DNA of 64,000 nt from a bacterium (GTDB lineage Bacteria > NPL-UPA2 > JAUVJM01). The DNA is taken from positions 1-64,000 of the forward strand of contig JAUWGW010000007.1 of NCBI GenBank assembly GCA_030606215.1, written 5' to 3'. The notes under the pieces are model-generated. The model was given only the letters and a program-made list of their open reading frames with translations. It ran no database searches and was not told where the DNA came from. This document shows, piece by piece, positions 7,291 to 16,508 of this stretch. Position 1 is the stretch's first letter. Every line of letters starts with the position of its first letter. A program made the position numbers and the translations under genes.

Positions 7291-9510
7291 ATGAAAGAGA
7301 ATAGAGAAAAAGTATTTCCATATGGGACACATATTTACAGAGTCCCCAATTTACCCATTCCAGAATTAAAGAAAGATATGGTTCTTCTCAAAAGATTAGG
7401 CTTTAATATGGTCAAAATTCAAGAATCGTGGAGCCACGATGAAGTAAAAGAGGGAGAGGTGAACTTATCTGATGTAGAAGAATTGGTAAAAGAGGCAGAA
7501 AAACTTTCTCTTTTTGTTTGCTTAGGAATTACCATGGAGCAAGCACCAGCATGGCTCTGGAGAAAATATCCTGATTGCAGACTTGTTTATAACACTGGAG
7601 AACCACACAATGACCCCACCCAGTATCTTCTCCCTGCAGATGGGAAACCCGGTCCTTGCTGGGACCATCCAGAAGCAAGAAACGCTGGCGAAAAATTTAT
7701 AAAAGAATTGGTAAAGAAACTCGGAAAATACAAAAACATTATTACCTGGAATGTATGGCAGGAAGTTGAATTCCGGCCTATGTATCTCGGTAAATTAGGT
7801 TTCTGTTATTGTCCTCACACTCTGGCTAAATTCAGAAAATGGCTGAGGAAAAAATATGGTTCTTTAGAAAAACTCAATGACACATGGAAAACTTCCTATG
7901 GAGAATGGGAAGAAGTTGAACCACCAAGGTTTCATCCCTATGTCCATTCATGGATTGACTGGCGTTATTTTATGGATGATGTATATTTAGCAACTGCTAT
8001 TAAATGGAAGGTAAGTGCATTTAAAGATAATGACCCACTAAAAAGACCGGTATTTTGCCACGTAGGCTCACCTACTACTGGTAGCGGAAAAGATTGGAGA
8101 TATGCTAAAGAGGTAGATTTCTTCGGTTCTTCCTGTTATCCCGCATGGGACTCTCTGGGCAAATGGGATGCTGGGTTTCCCAGCACAGGTGGGACAATTT
8201 CCAAAGAAAAGGCTCTAAAAGCCGAGATGTGGAATAGCATCTCTTTACGCTTTGATTATATAAGAGGTGTATCTAAAGAGAAAGAGTTCTGGGCCGCAGA
8301 GTTTCAGGGCGGACCGGCAGTTGGTTTTTTACATAAGGGCAGAACACCGACGAAGGAAGATATAAGGAGGTGGGTATTAACTGCTCTTTCAACTGGCATT
8401 TCCGGGCTTTCCTTCTGGAATCACAGAGTAGAAATCTCCTGGCAGGAAGCTTATGGTTTTGGTCTCCTACCATTAGAAGGAAATATAACCGACAGAGCAA
8501 AAGAAGCAGGAGATTTAAGTAAGGCAATAAATAAATATGGTGAGTTTTTTAAAAAAAGTAATGTAGCAGAATCTCAAGCAGCCATCTTTATAAATGAAGA
8601 CCTCTATCACTTCTGCGAAGGCACACCTATTACTTCCTGGGATACCTATAGTCTGACTAACAACCTCTCTTCTCATTTAACTCACACCATCAGAGGAATC
8701 TATAAGATGCTATGGGAAGAAGGAATCCTGGTAGATTTTGTTGAAGAAAAAGAAATTAAAACTGGTGAGATGGAAAAATACAAAGTTATTATTCTTCCCT
8801 TCCCTTTAGCAATATCTGATGAATTGATGGAGAGGCTCAGAGATTATGTTAATAGTGGCGGCGTATTGATTTCAGAAGCTTGTCCAGGTAGGTATGATAA
8901 ACATGGTTTTGCCCGTCCTGGAGAGATAAATAGTGTTGCTGAACAACTTTTCGGAGTACAACATAAGGATGTGATTTTGTGCCAGGAACCAGAAGAAAAT
9001 CATTGGACGCCAACGGAATGGAGCTACGGGGAAATCCTACTGCCAACAAGATTTACTGGAACAGGTGTTTTTAATGGGCATTCAGTCCTGGCGAATCTCT
9101 ATGTAGAAAGTTTTTCTCTGAAGGAAGCAATTCCAATTCTACTGAATGGTGAGGACATAACTGGTGTGGTTAACCGCTATGGTAAAGGAAAAGTATATCT
9201 AATTGGAACATTTCTTGGTCATGCTGGTGCCACTTATGAAGACAAACCCACCCAGAACTTTATAGTGAAATTAATTACCGATGCAGGAGTCAAGCAGGAG
9301 AAATGCGGAAAATTACTTAGACGAAAGCGTATTTTGAATGATAAAGAAGCATGGTTTTTAATTAATCCAACTGCTGATACTATATCTGAAGCCATAGACT
9401 TTAGAGATTTTGCTAAGGTTGAGGACTTATTAGAAAGTTCATTCAATAAAAATAAGTCTGTTGAAGTCCAGCCATTTTCTGTAAGAGTTATTATTCTCGG
9501 AAAAGAGTAA
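7291..9510 (+). CDS. GH42-like beta-galactosidase-family glycosidase
   Basis: A 739-residue protein with the family 42 architecture: a TIM barrel (about 1-390), a trimerisation/amidotransferase-like domain (about 425-650, 'EYGE'-type linker then 'VIILPFPLAISDELMERL') and a C-terminal beta domain. The likely acid/base is Glu158 in 'WNVWQEVE', where the common pattern is Asn-Glu, so the preceding Gln is a departure. The nucleophile is Glu337 in 'FWAAEFQGG'. There is no signal peptide, so it should act on an imported oligosaccharide or glycoside in the cytoplasm. Its place among sugar kinases and dehydrogenases suggests it releases the substrate of this operon. The true linkage specificity is unknown. 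Confidence 0.85.
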   Translation: MKENREKVFPYGTHIYRVPNLPIPELKKDMVLLKRLGFNMVKIQESWSHDEVKEGEVNLSDVEELVKEAEKLSLFVCLGITMEQAPAWLWRKYPDCRLVYNTGEPHNDPTQYLLPADGKPGPCWDHPEARNAGEKFIKELVKKLGKYKNIITWNVWQEVEFRPMYLGKLGFCYCPHTLAKFRKWLRKKYGSLEKLNDTWKTSYGEWEEVEPPRFHPYVHSWIDWRYFMDDVYLATAIKWKVSAFKDNDPLKRPVFCHVGSPTTGSGKDWRYAKEVDFFGSSCYPAWDSLGKWDAGFPSTGGTISKEKALKAEMWNSISLRFDYIRGVSKEKEFWAAEFQGGPAVGFLHKGRTPTKEDIRRWVLTALSTGISGLSFWNHRVEISWQEAYGFGLLPLEGNITDRAKEAGDLSKAINKYGEFFKKSNVAESQAAIFINEDLYHFCEGTPITSWDTYSLTNNLSSHLTHTIRGIYKMLWEEGILVDFVEEKEIKTGEMEKYKVIILPFPLAISDELMERLRDYVNSGGVLISEACPGRYDKHGFARPGEINSVAEQLFGVQHKDVILCQEPEENHWTPTEWSYGEILLPTRFTGTGVFNGHSVLANLYVESFSLKEAIPILLNGEDITGVVNRYGKGKVYLIGTFLGHAGATYEDKPTQNFIVKLITDAGVKQEKCGKLLRRKRILNDKEAWFLINPTADTISEAIDFRDFAKVEDLLESSFNKNKSVEVQPFSVRVIILGKE

Positions 9511-9512
9511 AA

Positions 9513-10628
9513 ATGAAAGATATTCTTTCTAAGAAGGAAAGAGTGGAAAGAACCCTAAATTTTCTTCCTGTGGATAGAATAGCAATTCATGACCAGGTAA
9601 GCTACAATCCCGGTGTTATTTCCTTGTATACTGGTAAGAAAATAGAGGGTTTCAATTATTCTATTGAAGATATATGTGAGGCAATAAGAAAAACCCTGGA
9701 TGCATGCTTTCCCGTTTTTGCACCGCGCGGGAAAGAGAAAGTGACAACCGAAGAGGGCTTTGTTATGCAGATGGATAACTGGACAAGCTGGGTAGTTAAA
9801 CGCCCTTTCAATGATACCAAAGGATTAAAAGAATTTTTCTTAAGGCGAATTGAAAAGATGAAGACTACCAAATTCAATGCTGGAGAAGAAAGGGAAGCTT
9901 ACCGTGAAAAATTTCTGGACATACAGAAGCTGATAGGTGATACAGTGTTTATAGATTGGAGCGAAGTTGGGTTGTGTTCTTGCTGGTCAGCAGGGGGGAT
10001 AGAATTATTTACTTATTTATACTATGATGAGCCGGAGATTATTTCTAACTACATCCAAACATACTTAGAAAGGGAAATTAAAAGGGTCCATGCAATAGCA
10101 GATAGAGAGTTATCTTCAGTTATTTTAATTCCTGATGATTTAGCTTCCAAATCGGGCCCCATATTTAGCCCTGATTTTCTAAGAAAAGAATATTTTCCAA
10201 GATTAACTCATTTAGTGAAAGCCTGGCACAGTCATGGCTTTAAGGTGCTTTATCATAGCGATGGAAACTGGAAGATGCTTATTTCTGATTTTCTGAAATG
10301 TGGAGTAGATGGATTTTATTGTCTTGAGCCTGCTGTTGGTATGGATATCATAGAATTGAAGAAAAAGTATCCAAAAGTAATTTGGGCAGGTGGACTTGAT
10401 GGGGTTGACTTGATGGAAAGAGGAAACCCTCAAGAGGTTAGAAAAGAAGTAAGAAGACAGATTGAGGAAACAGATGCTTTAAATACTGGAGGGCTTTTTC
10501 TTGGTACATCCAGTGAAATTAATCCTCCTATAAAGCCAGAGAATTACCAAGCAATGGTAGAAGAGGCAACTTCAATCTATAATAAGAATTTTTCTGAAGG
10601 AGAAAACGAGAAATGGCAGAAAGATTAG
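9513..10628 (+). CDS. URO-D-fold protein (uroporphyrinogen decarboxylase/corrinoid methyltransferase superfamily)
   Basis: A 371-residue member of the URO-D superfamily. It starts with the typical 'KKERVERTLNFLPVDRIAIH' and has 'YHSDGN' (His248) and 'WAGGLDGVDLM' in the barrel. It is not HemE: the 'RQAGRYL'-type substrate arginines are missing and it sits in a sugar operon. Methyltransferase relatives (MtaA, CmuA) bind zinc through His-X-Cys plus a late Cys. Here the Cys positions read Ser-Asp and 'TSSEI', so the canonical zinc site is incomplete. Such members recur in sugar-catabolism loci of anaerobes with no proven reaction. It starts 2 bp after the glycosidase and overlaps the aminotransferase by 16 bp. 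Confidence 0.8.
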   Translation: MKDILSKKERVERTLNFLPVDRIAIHDQVSYNPGVISLYTGKKIEGFNYSIEDICEAIRKTLDACFPVFAPRGKEKVTTEEGFVMQMDNWTSWVVKRPFNDTKGLKEFFLRRIEKMKTTKFNAGEEREAYREKFLDIQKLIGDTVFIDWSEVGLCSCWSAGGIELFTYLYYDEPEIISNYIQTYLEREIKRVHAIADRELSSVILIPDDLASKSGPIFSPDFLRKEYFPRLTHLVKAWHSHGFKVLYHSDGNWKMLISDFLKCGVDGFYCLEPAVGMDIIELKKKYPKVIWAGGLDGVDLMERGNPQEVRKEVRRQIEETDALNTGGLFLGTSSEINPPIKPENYQAMVEEATSIYNKNFSEGENEKWQKD

Positions 10629-11902
10629 CGATTAATGGTGGAGAAAAGGTTATGCCAGATGATGTTAAGAAGGTTCGCTGGCCGGTAATTACTGATGAAG
10701 ATAAAGAGGCAGTGATGAGGGTATTGGATAGTGGGATTCTATTTGGTCCCTATGCCTCTGAGGTGGTTGCTTTACAGAAAGAGTTCGCAGATTATATTGG
10801 AACAAAATACTGCATTGCCACAAATTCAGGAACAGCAGCTTTACATATGGCTGTGGCGGCAGCAGGTATCGGTCCAGGTGATGAAGTTATAACAAGTGCC
10901 TTTTCTTTCCTTGCATCAGCTACCTGTATCTTGCATCATAATGCTATCCCGGTATTCGTTGATATAGATCCGGCTACTTACAACATTGACGCAGATAAGA
11001 TTGAGGAAAAAATAGCGGAGAGAACAAAGGCAATAATTCCGGTGCATATCCACGGTCTACCTTGTGATATGGATAAGGTACTGGAGGTTGCCAAAAAACA
11101 TAGTTTAGTGGTGATTGAAGATGCCTGTCAATCTCATGGTGCAACTTACAAGGGAAAGAAAACAGGAAATTTTGGAGAGATGGCTACTTTCAGTCTAAAT
11201 TCTACAAAGAATCTTCCAGGAGGAGAAGGAGGTTTGTTTGTTACAAATGATGAAGAGCTAAGAGCCAAAGCAAATATGACAAGGATGTTTGGTGAATATG
11301 TAAAGGAAGGGGAGGGCAGAAGTTATAAAGCCTACACCATGGGATGGATGTATAGAACTCAAGAGATGTCTGCTGCCCTTACAAGAAGTCAATTGAAGAG
11401 ACTTAATCATTATAATGAAATTTCGAGAAAGAATGGAGATTATCTCACACAAGAATTATCAAAAATAAAAGGGCTTATCCCTCCTGTTACACCCCAGGAT
11501 AGAACCAATATCTACCATAAATATAGAGTAAGACTTAACCCGAGAGCGCTCGGTATTAACATAGAATCAGTTAAATTTCGGGATTTGGTAATGAAAGCGC
11601 TAATTGCTGAAGGAGTGGATGTCGTTTTATGGCAGCATCATTCTCTCCCAGCAAATCCTTTATTCCAAGAAAGAGAAGGATATGGAAAAGGATGTCCATG
11701 GAGTTGTCCATATTACGGGAAGGAGATTTCTTATAATGTAGAGAACTATCCGGAGATTAATAAACTCATTGAAAGTTCTCTGGTCGTTTGCTCTGAACCA
11801 TACCCTATTTACTGTCAGAGTTTAGAGCTAATGAAGTATTATGTGGAAGGGTTCAGAAAAGTATTTGAAAATATTGAGGAAGTAATGGAACAAGGAATTT
11901 AG
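10613..11902 (+). CDS. DegT/DnrJ/EryC1/StrS-family PLP aminotransferase
   Basis: A 429-residue sugar/cyclitol aminotransferase. It begins with 'LAINGGEKV' as in the inosose aminotransferase branch, contains 'TNSGTAALHMAV', the PLP-stacking block 'VVIEDACQSHGA', and Lys199 in 'NSTKNLPGGEGG' as the Schiff-base lysine. These enzymes usually transfer an amino group from glutamate or glutamine to keto-sugars or keto-cyclitols (for example scyllo-inosose in streptomycin synthesis). With an inositol-phosphate synthase and two Gfo/Idh dehydrogenases in the operon, an aminocyclitol or amino-sugar product is conceivable. The assignment of class is firm; the substrate is inference. Confidence 0.88.
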   Translation: MAERLAINGGEKVMPDDVKKVRWPVITDEDKEAVMRVLDSGILFGPYASEVVALQKEFADYIGTKYCIATNSGTAALHMAVAAAGIGPGDEVITSAFSFLASATCILHHNAIPVFVDIDPATYNIDADKIEEKIAERTKAIIPVHIHGLPCDMDKVLEVAKKHSLVVIEDACQSHGATYKGKKTGNFGEMATFSLNSTKNLPGGEGGLFVTNDEELRAKANMTRMFGEYVKEGEGRSYKAYTMGWMYRTQEMSAALTRSQLKRLNHYNEISRKNGDYLTQELSKIKGLIPPVTPQDRTNIYHKYRVRLNPRALGINIESVKFRDLVMKALIAEGVDVVLWQHHSLPANPLFQEREGYGKGCPWSCPYYGKEISYNVENYPEINKLIESSLVVCSEPYPIYCQSLELMKYYVEGFRKVFENIEEVMEQGI

Positions 11903-11951
11903 AAATGGTATCCGAAACTATCAGAAAGATTTATTGTAGGGAGGAACTGTG

Positions 11952-13148
11952 ATGAGGGAACATACCTTCACGACGGTAGGAGAGGTAAAACGGAAGAAAG
12001 GAGAGATTCCAGAAATAGGGATTGCAGTAATAGGATTCGGCTTTATGGGGAAGGCTCATCTCAATGCTTATAAGAAAATTCCTTATATCTATTGGCCTCC
12101 GGTGGTAAAGATTAATTTAAAGAAGTTATGCGGAATTCCTGAGGAACAGGTTAAAGAGAATCAGATCAGGTATGGATTTAAAGAATACACCACTGATTGG
12201 AAAGAACTAATTAAAGATGAAGGTATTCAAGTTTTTGATAACTGTGGACCAACAAATCTACATAAAGAACCCTGCATAGAAGCAGCAAAAGCAGGTAAGA
12301 ATATCTTTTGTGAAAAGCCTTTAGGGAGAAATGCAGGAGAAGCTAAGGAAATGCTGGATGCAGTTGAGAAAGTTGGGGTCAAGCATATGTGTGGGTTTAA
12401 TTACCGTTTTGTTCCCGCAATCAGATTGGCGAAAGATCTGATTGAGAAAGGTGAATTAGGCCAGATTTATCATTTTAGAGCCCGTTATTTACAGGAATGG
12501 ATTGCTGACCCTAACTTTCCCTTTGTCTGGCGGTTAAGTAAGAAAGTATCCGGTAGTGGTGCTCTTGGTGATCTGGGAGCTCATTCTATAGATTTAGCAA
12601 GATTTCTCATAGGAGAACCAAAATCAGTTATGGGAATAACCAAAACATTTGTTAAGGAAAGACCAAAAGCAGAAGGTTCAAGAGAAAAGATGCCAGTTGA
12701 TGTTGATGATGCAGTGGCAGTAGCTATTGAATTTGAAAATGGGGCAATAGGGACTTTAGAAGCTTCGCGTTTCTGTCCGGGTAAAAAGAGTCAGAATATA
12801 TTTGAGATTAATGGTTCAAAAGGAAGTCTTTCCTGGGATATGTTACGCTTAAACGAGCTACAGTTCTATTCTACAAAAGATGAGGCTAAAGGTATAGGAG
12901 GAAGTAGAACAATTTCAGTAACAGAATCTTTCCACCCTTTTTATAAAGAATGGTGGCCACATGGTCATATCATTGGCTGGGAGCATACAACTATCCATGA
13001 AATAAAACACTTTTTAGAAGCGGTAGTTAAAGGAGAAGAGATATCTCCTTATGGAGCTACTTTTGAGGATGGTTATAAGTGTGCGGTTATCTGTGATGCT
13101 ATTTTAGAATCAGCAGAAACCGGAAAAAGAATAGAAATCGGATATTGA
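11952..13148 (+). CDS. Gfo/Idh/MocA-family oxidoreductase (second copy)
   Basis: A ~398-residue dehydrogenase only distantly similar to the one at 2022. The Rossmann motif is 'AVIGFGFMGKAHLNAY', the catalytic lysine lies in 'FCEKPLGRN', and 'GDLGAHSIDLARFLIG' holds the Asp/His pair. I prefer the ATG at 11952 (GGAGG with a 7-base spacer); a GTG directly before it is in frame. The N-terminus carries a ~25-residue polar extension before the fold. Two such enzymes in one operon often act in sequence, as oxidation and reduction steps that invert or deoxygenate a ring carbon. The substrate is not known. Its end abuts the second URO-D-like gene. Confidence 0.88.
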   Translation: MREHTFTTVGEVKRKKGEIPEIGIAVIGFGFMGKAHLNAYKKIPYIYWPPVVKINLKKLCGIPEEQVKENQIRYGFKEYTTDWKELIKDEGIQVFDNCGPTNLHKEPCIEAAKAGKNIFCEKPLGRNAGEAKEMLDAVEKVGVKHMCGFNYRFVPAIRLAKDLIEKGELGQIYHFRARYLQEWIADPNFPFVWRLSKKVSGSGALGDLGAHSIDLARFLIGEPKSVMGITKTFVKERPKAEGSREKMPVDVDDAVAVAIEFENGAIGTLEASRFCPGKKSQNIFEINGSKGSLSWDMLRLNELQFYSTKDEAKGIGGSRTISVTESFHPFYKEWWPHGHIIGWEHTTIHEIKHFLEAVVKGEEISPYGATFEDGYKCAVICDAILESAETGKRIEIGY

Positions 13149-13150
13149 GA

Positions 13151-14383
13151 ATGAAATCTGAATTAAGTTCACGGGAGCGGTTATTAGGTACTATCAACAG
13201 AGAAGAAGTGGACCATATTCCTCTTTATTGCTGGTGTTTTGGTTTTACGGCACCTAAACATTTACGCTGGAAGAAAGACGGTAAGGAAGTAGAACATTGG
13301 TATACAATGAGATTGGAACATATCCATGCCCTTCCTCAAGCCTGGGATATTTCTGATGATTTTAAAAGGGTGAAGACGTGGCTGAATTTGGGAATTGATG
13401 ATATACTGGACGTTTCTTTTCCATGGAGTATTCATCCAGAGGTTAAAATAAGAGATTGGAATGAAGAAAATATTCTTTGCAGAATTTATGAGACACCAGA
13501 AGGAGAGATTCTTCAGAAAGTTAAGAAGACAGAAGAGAAAATTCCTCCCGGTTGGGTAATCCAGCCAGATAAGCCAAAATTATTTGAAGATTTCAATCTT
13601 CCGAGAAGTACAAAGTTTCCAGTTACAATGAGAGAAGACCTCTCAAAGCTAAAGTATCTATTATGCAAACCAGGTAAAAAGCAGATTGAGGATTATAAAG
13701 AAAGAATATCCCTGGTTAAAAAGTTTGCAGAAAAGAACGGAGTTTTTGTCCAGGGATGGAGTGCTTTTGGGATGGATGCTGTTATATGGCTTATGGGAGT
13801 AGAAAATGCAATTATGGCTGCAATGACAAAACCAGAGTTTTTTCAGGAATTAGTAGATACTATTTATGATTTTGACCTGATGCGAACAGAAATGATGCTT
13901 GATTTCGGGGAAGTTGATATGATTGTACAGAGGGGATGGTATAGCTCTACTGATTTCTGGTCTCCGGAATTATTCAAAAAATATGTTCTTCCTAACTTGA
14001 AGAAACTTGTAAAACTGGTGCATGAGAAAGGTTTAAAATTTGGTTATGTAATGACTACAGGAGTTATGGATATGCTTGAGGATTTATCTGAATCCGGAAT
14101 TGATCTCTTATATTTTGTTGATCCTGAACAGGATAAACTTGATTTGAAGATCTTCAAAGAAAAATTGAATGGTAGGTTTGCAGTAGCTGGTGGCATAAAT
14201 AGCAGTATTACCTTAGGTAGAGGGGAAAAAGAAGAAATAGAGAGCAAGGTGAAAGGTGCAATGGAAATTTTTGGTAAAAAAGGGTTCATTCTTTCTCCTG
14301 TAGATGCGCTTTTCCCGGATACTCCCTCGGAAAAAGTAAAGGTTATGATTGATACATGGAGAGAAATAAATGATTTCCAATGA
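13151..14383 (+). CDS. URO-D-fold protein, strongly divergent
   Basis: A ~410-residue protein with the URO-D superfamily start 'SSRERLLGTINREEVDHIPL' and barrel strands 'GVFVQGWSAFGMDAVIW' and 'RFAVAGGINSS'. In place of the His-containing segment it has 'GYVMTTGVMDML', so neither the porphyrin arginines of HemE nor the His-X-Cys zinc site of corrinoid methyltransferases can be seen. It may have lost metal chemistry or do something new. The start is ATG 13151, although a TTG overlapping the previous stop is possible. It overlaps the downstream isomerase-like gene by 14 bp, consistent with one operon. Confidence 0.75.
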   Translation: MKSELSSRERLLGTINREEVDHIPLYCWCFGFTAPKHLRWKKDGKEVEHWYTMRLEHIHALPQAWDISDDFKRVKTWLNLGIDDILDVSFPWSIHPEVKIRDWNEENILCRIYETPEGEILQKVKKTEEKIPPGWVIQPDKPKLFEDFNLPRSTKFPVTMREDLSKLKYLLCKPGKKQIEDYKERISLVKKFAEKNGVFVQGWSAFGMDAVIWLMGVENAIMAAMTKPEFFQELVDTIYDFDLMRTEMMLDFGEVDMIVQRGWYSSTDFWSPELFKKYVLPNLKKLVKLVHEKGLKFGYVMTTGVMDMLEDLSESGIDLLYFVDPEQDKLDLKIFKEKLNGRFAVAGGINSSITLGRGEKEEIESKVKGAMEIFGKKGFILSPVDALFPDTPSEKVKVMIDTWREINDFQ

Positions 14384-15821
14384 AAGACCAAAGGTTGGGC
14401 TCCTTTTACTCACTGCTGAATGGTTCACCCAGATAGGAGCAAGCAAAGGTTATTATAAGGAACTTCCCAAATTGATTGATGAGGATGCTATTAAAATAAA
14501 TAAAATCCTGAAAGAAGAGCTAAACATAGTTAATCCAGGAATAGTAAACTCCAGGGAAAAGGTTAAGAAAGCGACAGAACTTTTTAAGAGAGAAAATATT
14601 GACCTGTTAATCATCTGCTATCTTACCTGGGGAGAGGATAGATTAATAATTGAAGTCATAGAAAAACTCTCAGGAATCCCTATTCTTCTCTGGTGTTATT
14701 CTCCTTTTCAAAAACTTCCTGAAACAATGAATATGCTTGACCTTTTCAGGAGTAGTGGACCTGTTGGAACAGTCCAGGCAAGTGGACCTTTAAAAAGGAT
14801 GGGAAAAAGTTTCGGTTTTGCTTTTGGCTCATACAAAAACAAAGAGACTATTAGAAAAATAGTTGATTATAGCAAAGCAGCAAAATTAGCAAAAGACCTC
14901 AAGAAAGTAACTGTTGGGCTCCTGCCTTATAGATGTGATGCAATGACAGGGACGTATGTTGATGAATTCAGATTGAAGAAAGAGATTGGGCCAGAGATAA
15001 GATATATTTCAGTTAAGGAGTATTATTCAATCAGTCAGGAAATTCCCGCGAAAAAAATAGAAGAATATGTAAAAGAGCTAAAAGAGAATTACAAGATCTC
15101 TGGAGTAAATGACAGAGCTCTATTTAAAGGTGCAAGAGCCTCATTGGGATTGGCTGAAGTTGTAAATAGATTCGGATTGGATGCTTTAGCTATTCAGGAT
15201 TTAGCAGAGGAACTTCATAAAACAATTGGTCTCAGGCCTTGTCTCTATGTACCTTCTCTGTTTGAAAAAGCAGTAGTAAGTATGGAAGCAGAAATAGGAG
15301 GAGCAGTTGCCCTTTTAATCTTAAAGAAACTGACTGATAAGCCACCTATGTATACAGAAATCTTTACATTTGACGAAGAAGAGAATACCATTTTAGCAGG
15401 TCATGCTGGCATCCATGATGTAAATTTAGCGGAGAAAAGAGCTGATATAGCAATTACGCCTGATGCCGAATATATGGAAACAGAGCTTGAGACATGCTGG
15501 ATGCAGTTCAGAGCTAAAGGGGGAGAAGTAACTTTACTCAGCCTATTCTGTGATGTAGATAAATTCAAAATGGTAATTTCTTCGGGAAATGCTCTGAGTG
15601 GTAAGGAAAAACTCCACGGCTCGCCTCATATCTATATTAAACTAAAAACCCCCTTAAAAGAATTTTTTGAAAAAATAGTCAAAACTGGAATGACACAGCA
15701 CTGGGCAATTGTCCATGAAAATGTGGTTAATCAATTAGAATACTTAGCTGATATCCTTAACCTGGATAAACTTATTATAGAAGAGTGGAACCTATTGAGA
15801 TATCCTGGTTCAAATAGATAA
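14370..15821 (+). CDS. L-fucose/L-arabinose isomerase-family protein
   Basis: A 483-residue member of the L-fucose/L-arabinose isomerase superfamily. The N-terminal Rossmann-like domain opens 'PKVGLLLLTAEWF' and has 'IDLLIICYLTWGED'. The catalytic domain has 'MEAEIGGAVALL' (Glu as Mn ligand and acid/base), 'LAGHAGIHD' and a late 'QHWAIVHENVV' whose His is the expected metal ligand. True members interconvert aldoses and ketoses, using Mn2+. Sequence alone does not pick a sugar, and many divergent members in anaerobes are uncharacterised. It closes the operon; 100 bp of non-coding DNA with a new promoter follows. Confidence 0.82.
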   Translation: MISNERPKVGLLLLTAEWFTQIGASKGYYKELPKLIDEDAIKINKILKEELNIVNPGIVNSREKVKKATELFKRENIDLLIICYLTWGEDRLIIEVIEKLSGIPILLWCYSPFQKLPETMNMLDLFRSSGPVGTVQASGPLKRMGKSFGFAFGSYKNKETIRKIVDYSKAAKLAKDLKKVTVGLLPYRCDAMTGTYVDEFRLKKEIGPEIRYISVKEYYSISQEIPAKKIEEYVKELKENYKISGVNDRALFKGARASLGLAEVVNRFGLDALAIQDLAEELHKTIGLRPCLYVPSLFEKAVVSMEAEIGGAVALLILKKLTDKPPMYTEIFTFDEEENTILAGHAGIHDVNLAEKRADIAITPDAEYMETELETCWMQFRAKGGEVTLLSLFCDVDKFKMVISSGNALSGKEKLHGSPHIYIKLKTPLKEFFEKIVKTGMTQHWAIVHENVVNQLEYLADILNLDKLIIEEWNLLRYPGSNR

Positions 15822-15883
15822 CACACAACTAAAAATTGTAACTGAGATGAAAAGTAAAAAAGGAGTAAAAAAGGAGTTTGTAA

Positions 15884-15917
15884 TTGACATATGTATAATT
15901 AGGTGTATAATTTATAC
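15884..15917 (+). promoter_or_regulatory. Sigma70-type promoter and palindromic operator of the mazEF-type pair
   Basis: TTGACA at 15884-15889 and TATAAT at 15906-15911 are separated by 16 bp. A second TATAAT lies at 15894. A perfect inverted repeat GTATAA-T-TTATAC covers 15905-15917 and includes the -10 box, the expected place for autorepression by the antitoxin. AGGAGG follows at 15918. Confidence 0.7.
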
Positions 15918-15931
15918 AGGAGGTGTTGTGC

Positions 15932-16153
15932 ATGAAAAGGCTTAATATAACTATACCTAATACTTTAGCTGAAAGAATGAAGGACGTTCCTAATAAGAGC
16001 GGTCTTATTACTGAGGCTTTACAGGAAAAACTCCGGAGGATTGAGAAGGAAAAGTTAGATAGACTTTTAGTAGAAGGATATAGAGCAACGAGAAAGGAAG
16101 ATAAAGCGATGGATGAGGGATGGGAGAAAATAACTCTTGAAGGATGGAAATAG
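15932..16153 (+). CDS. MazE/CopG-like antitoxin
   Basis: A 73-residue basic-acidic protein directly upstream of a MazF-like toxin. The N-terminus 'KRLNITIPNTLAERMKD' is a ribbon-helix-helix DNA-binding strand and helix; the charged C-terminal half would bind and neutralise the toxin. I chose ATG 15932 over the upstream GTG 15923 because AGGAGG at 15918 then has a 7-base spacer. It ends one base before the toxin ATG, the usual coupled arrangement. Autoregulation is suggested by the palindrome over its promoter. Confidence 0.8.
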   Translation: MKRLNITIPNTLAERMKDVPNKSGLITEALQEKLRRIEKEKLDRLLVEGYRATRKEDKAMDEGWEKITLEGWK

Positions 16154-16498
16154 ATGGATTTTCCTGAAAGGGGTGAAATCTACCTTGTTTCCATGGAACC
16201 TGTGATTGGTTCAGAGACAGGTAAGACCAGACCCGCCTTGGTAATCTCCAATAATAGAAATAATGAGTTTGCTGATACAGTTACCGTTCTTCCCATTACT
16301 TCCAAAACGGCAAAAGTCTATCCATTTGAGGTGCTTCTGCATAAGGAAGAATCAGGACTGCACAAAGATTCCAAAATCAAATGCAATCAGATTAGGACAT
16401 TGGATAATAAGAGACTTATCAAATGTTTAGGCTATCTGACGAATTCGAAATTAATGGAGGCAGAAAAAGCTCTTTTGATTCATTTAGAGATTGGCTAA
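16154..16498 (+). CDS. MazF/PemK-family mRNA endoribonuclease toxin
   Basis: A 114-residue MazF-fold toxin that cuts single-stranded mRNA at short sequence motifs. 'RGEIYLVSMEPVIGSE' and 'KTRPALVISNN' give the conserved first strands with the catalytic Arg, 'VTVLPITSK' the next, and 'IKCNQIRTLDNKRL' holds the second catalytic region (Gln-Ile-Arg-Thr). The length is normal and the gene looks intact. It directly follows its antitoxin. The last codons overlap a possible TTG start of thiE, though an ATG just downstream is likelier. Confidence 0.92.
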   Translation: MDFPERGEIYLVSMEPVIGSETGKTRPALVISNNRNNEFADTVTVLPITSKTAKVYPFEVLLHKEESGLHKDSKIKCNQIRTLDNKRLIKCLGYLTNSKLMEAEKALLIHLEIG

Positions 16499-16508
16499 TT
16501 ATTTACTT

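Noticed and set aside
9513-10628. HemE (uroporphyrinogen decarboxylase proper)
   Set aside because: The porphyrin-binding arginine motif is missing and the context is sugar metabolism.
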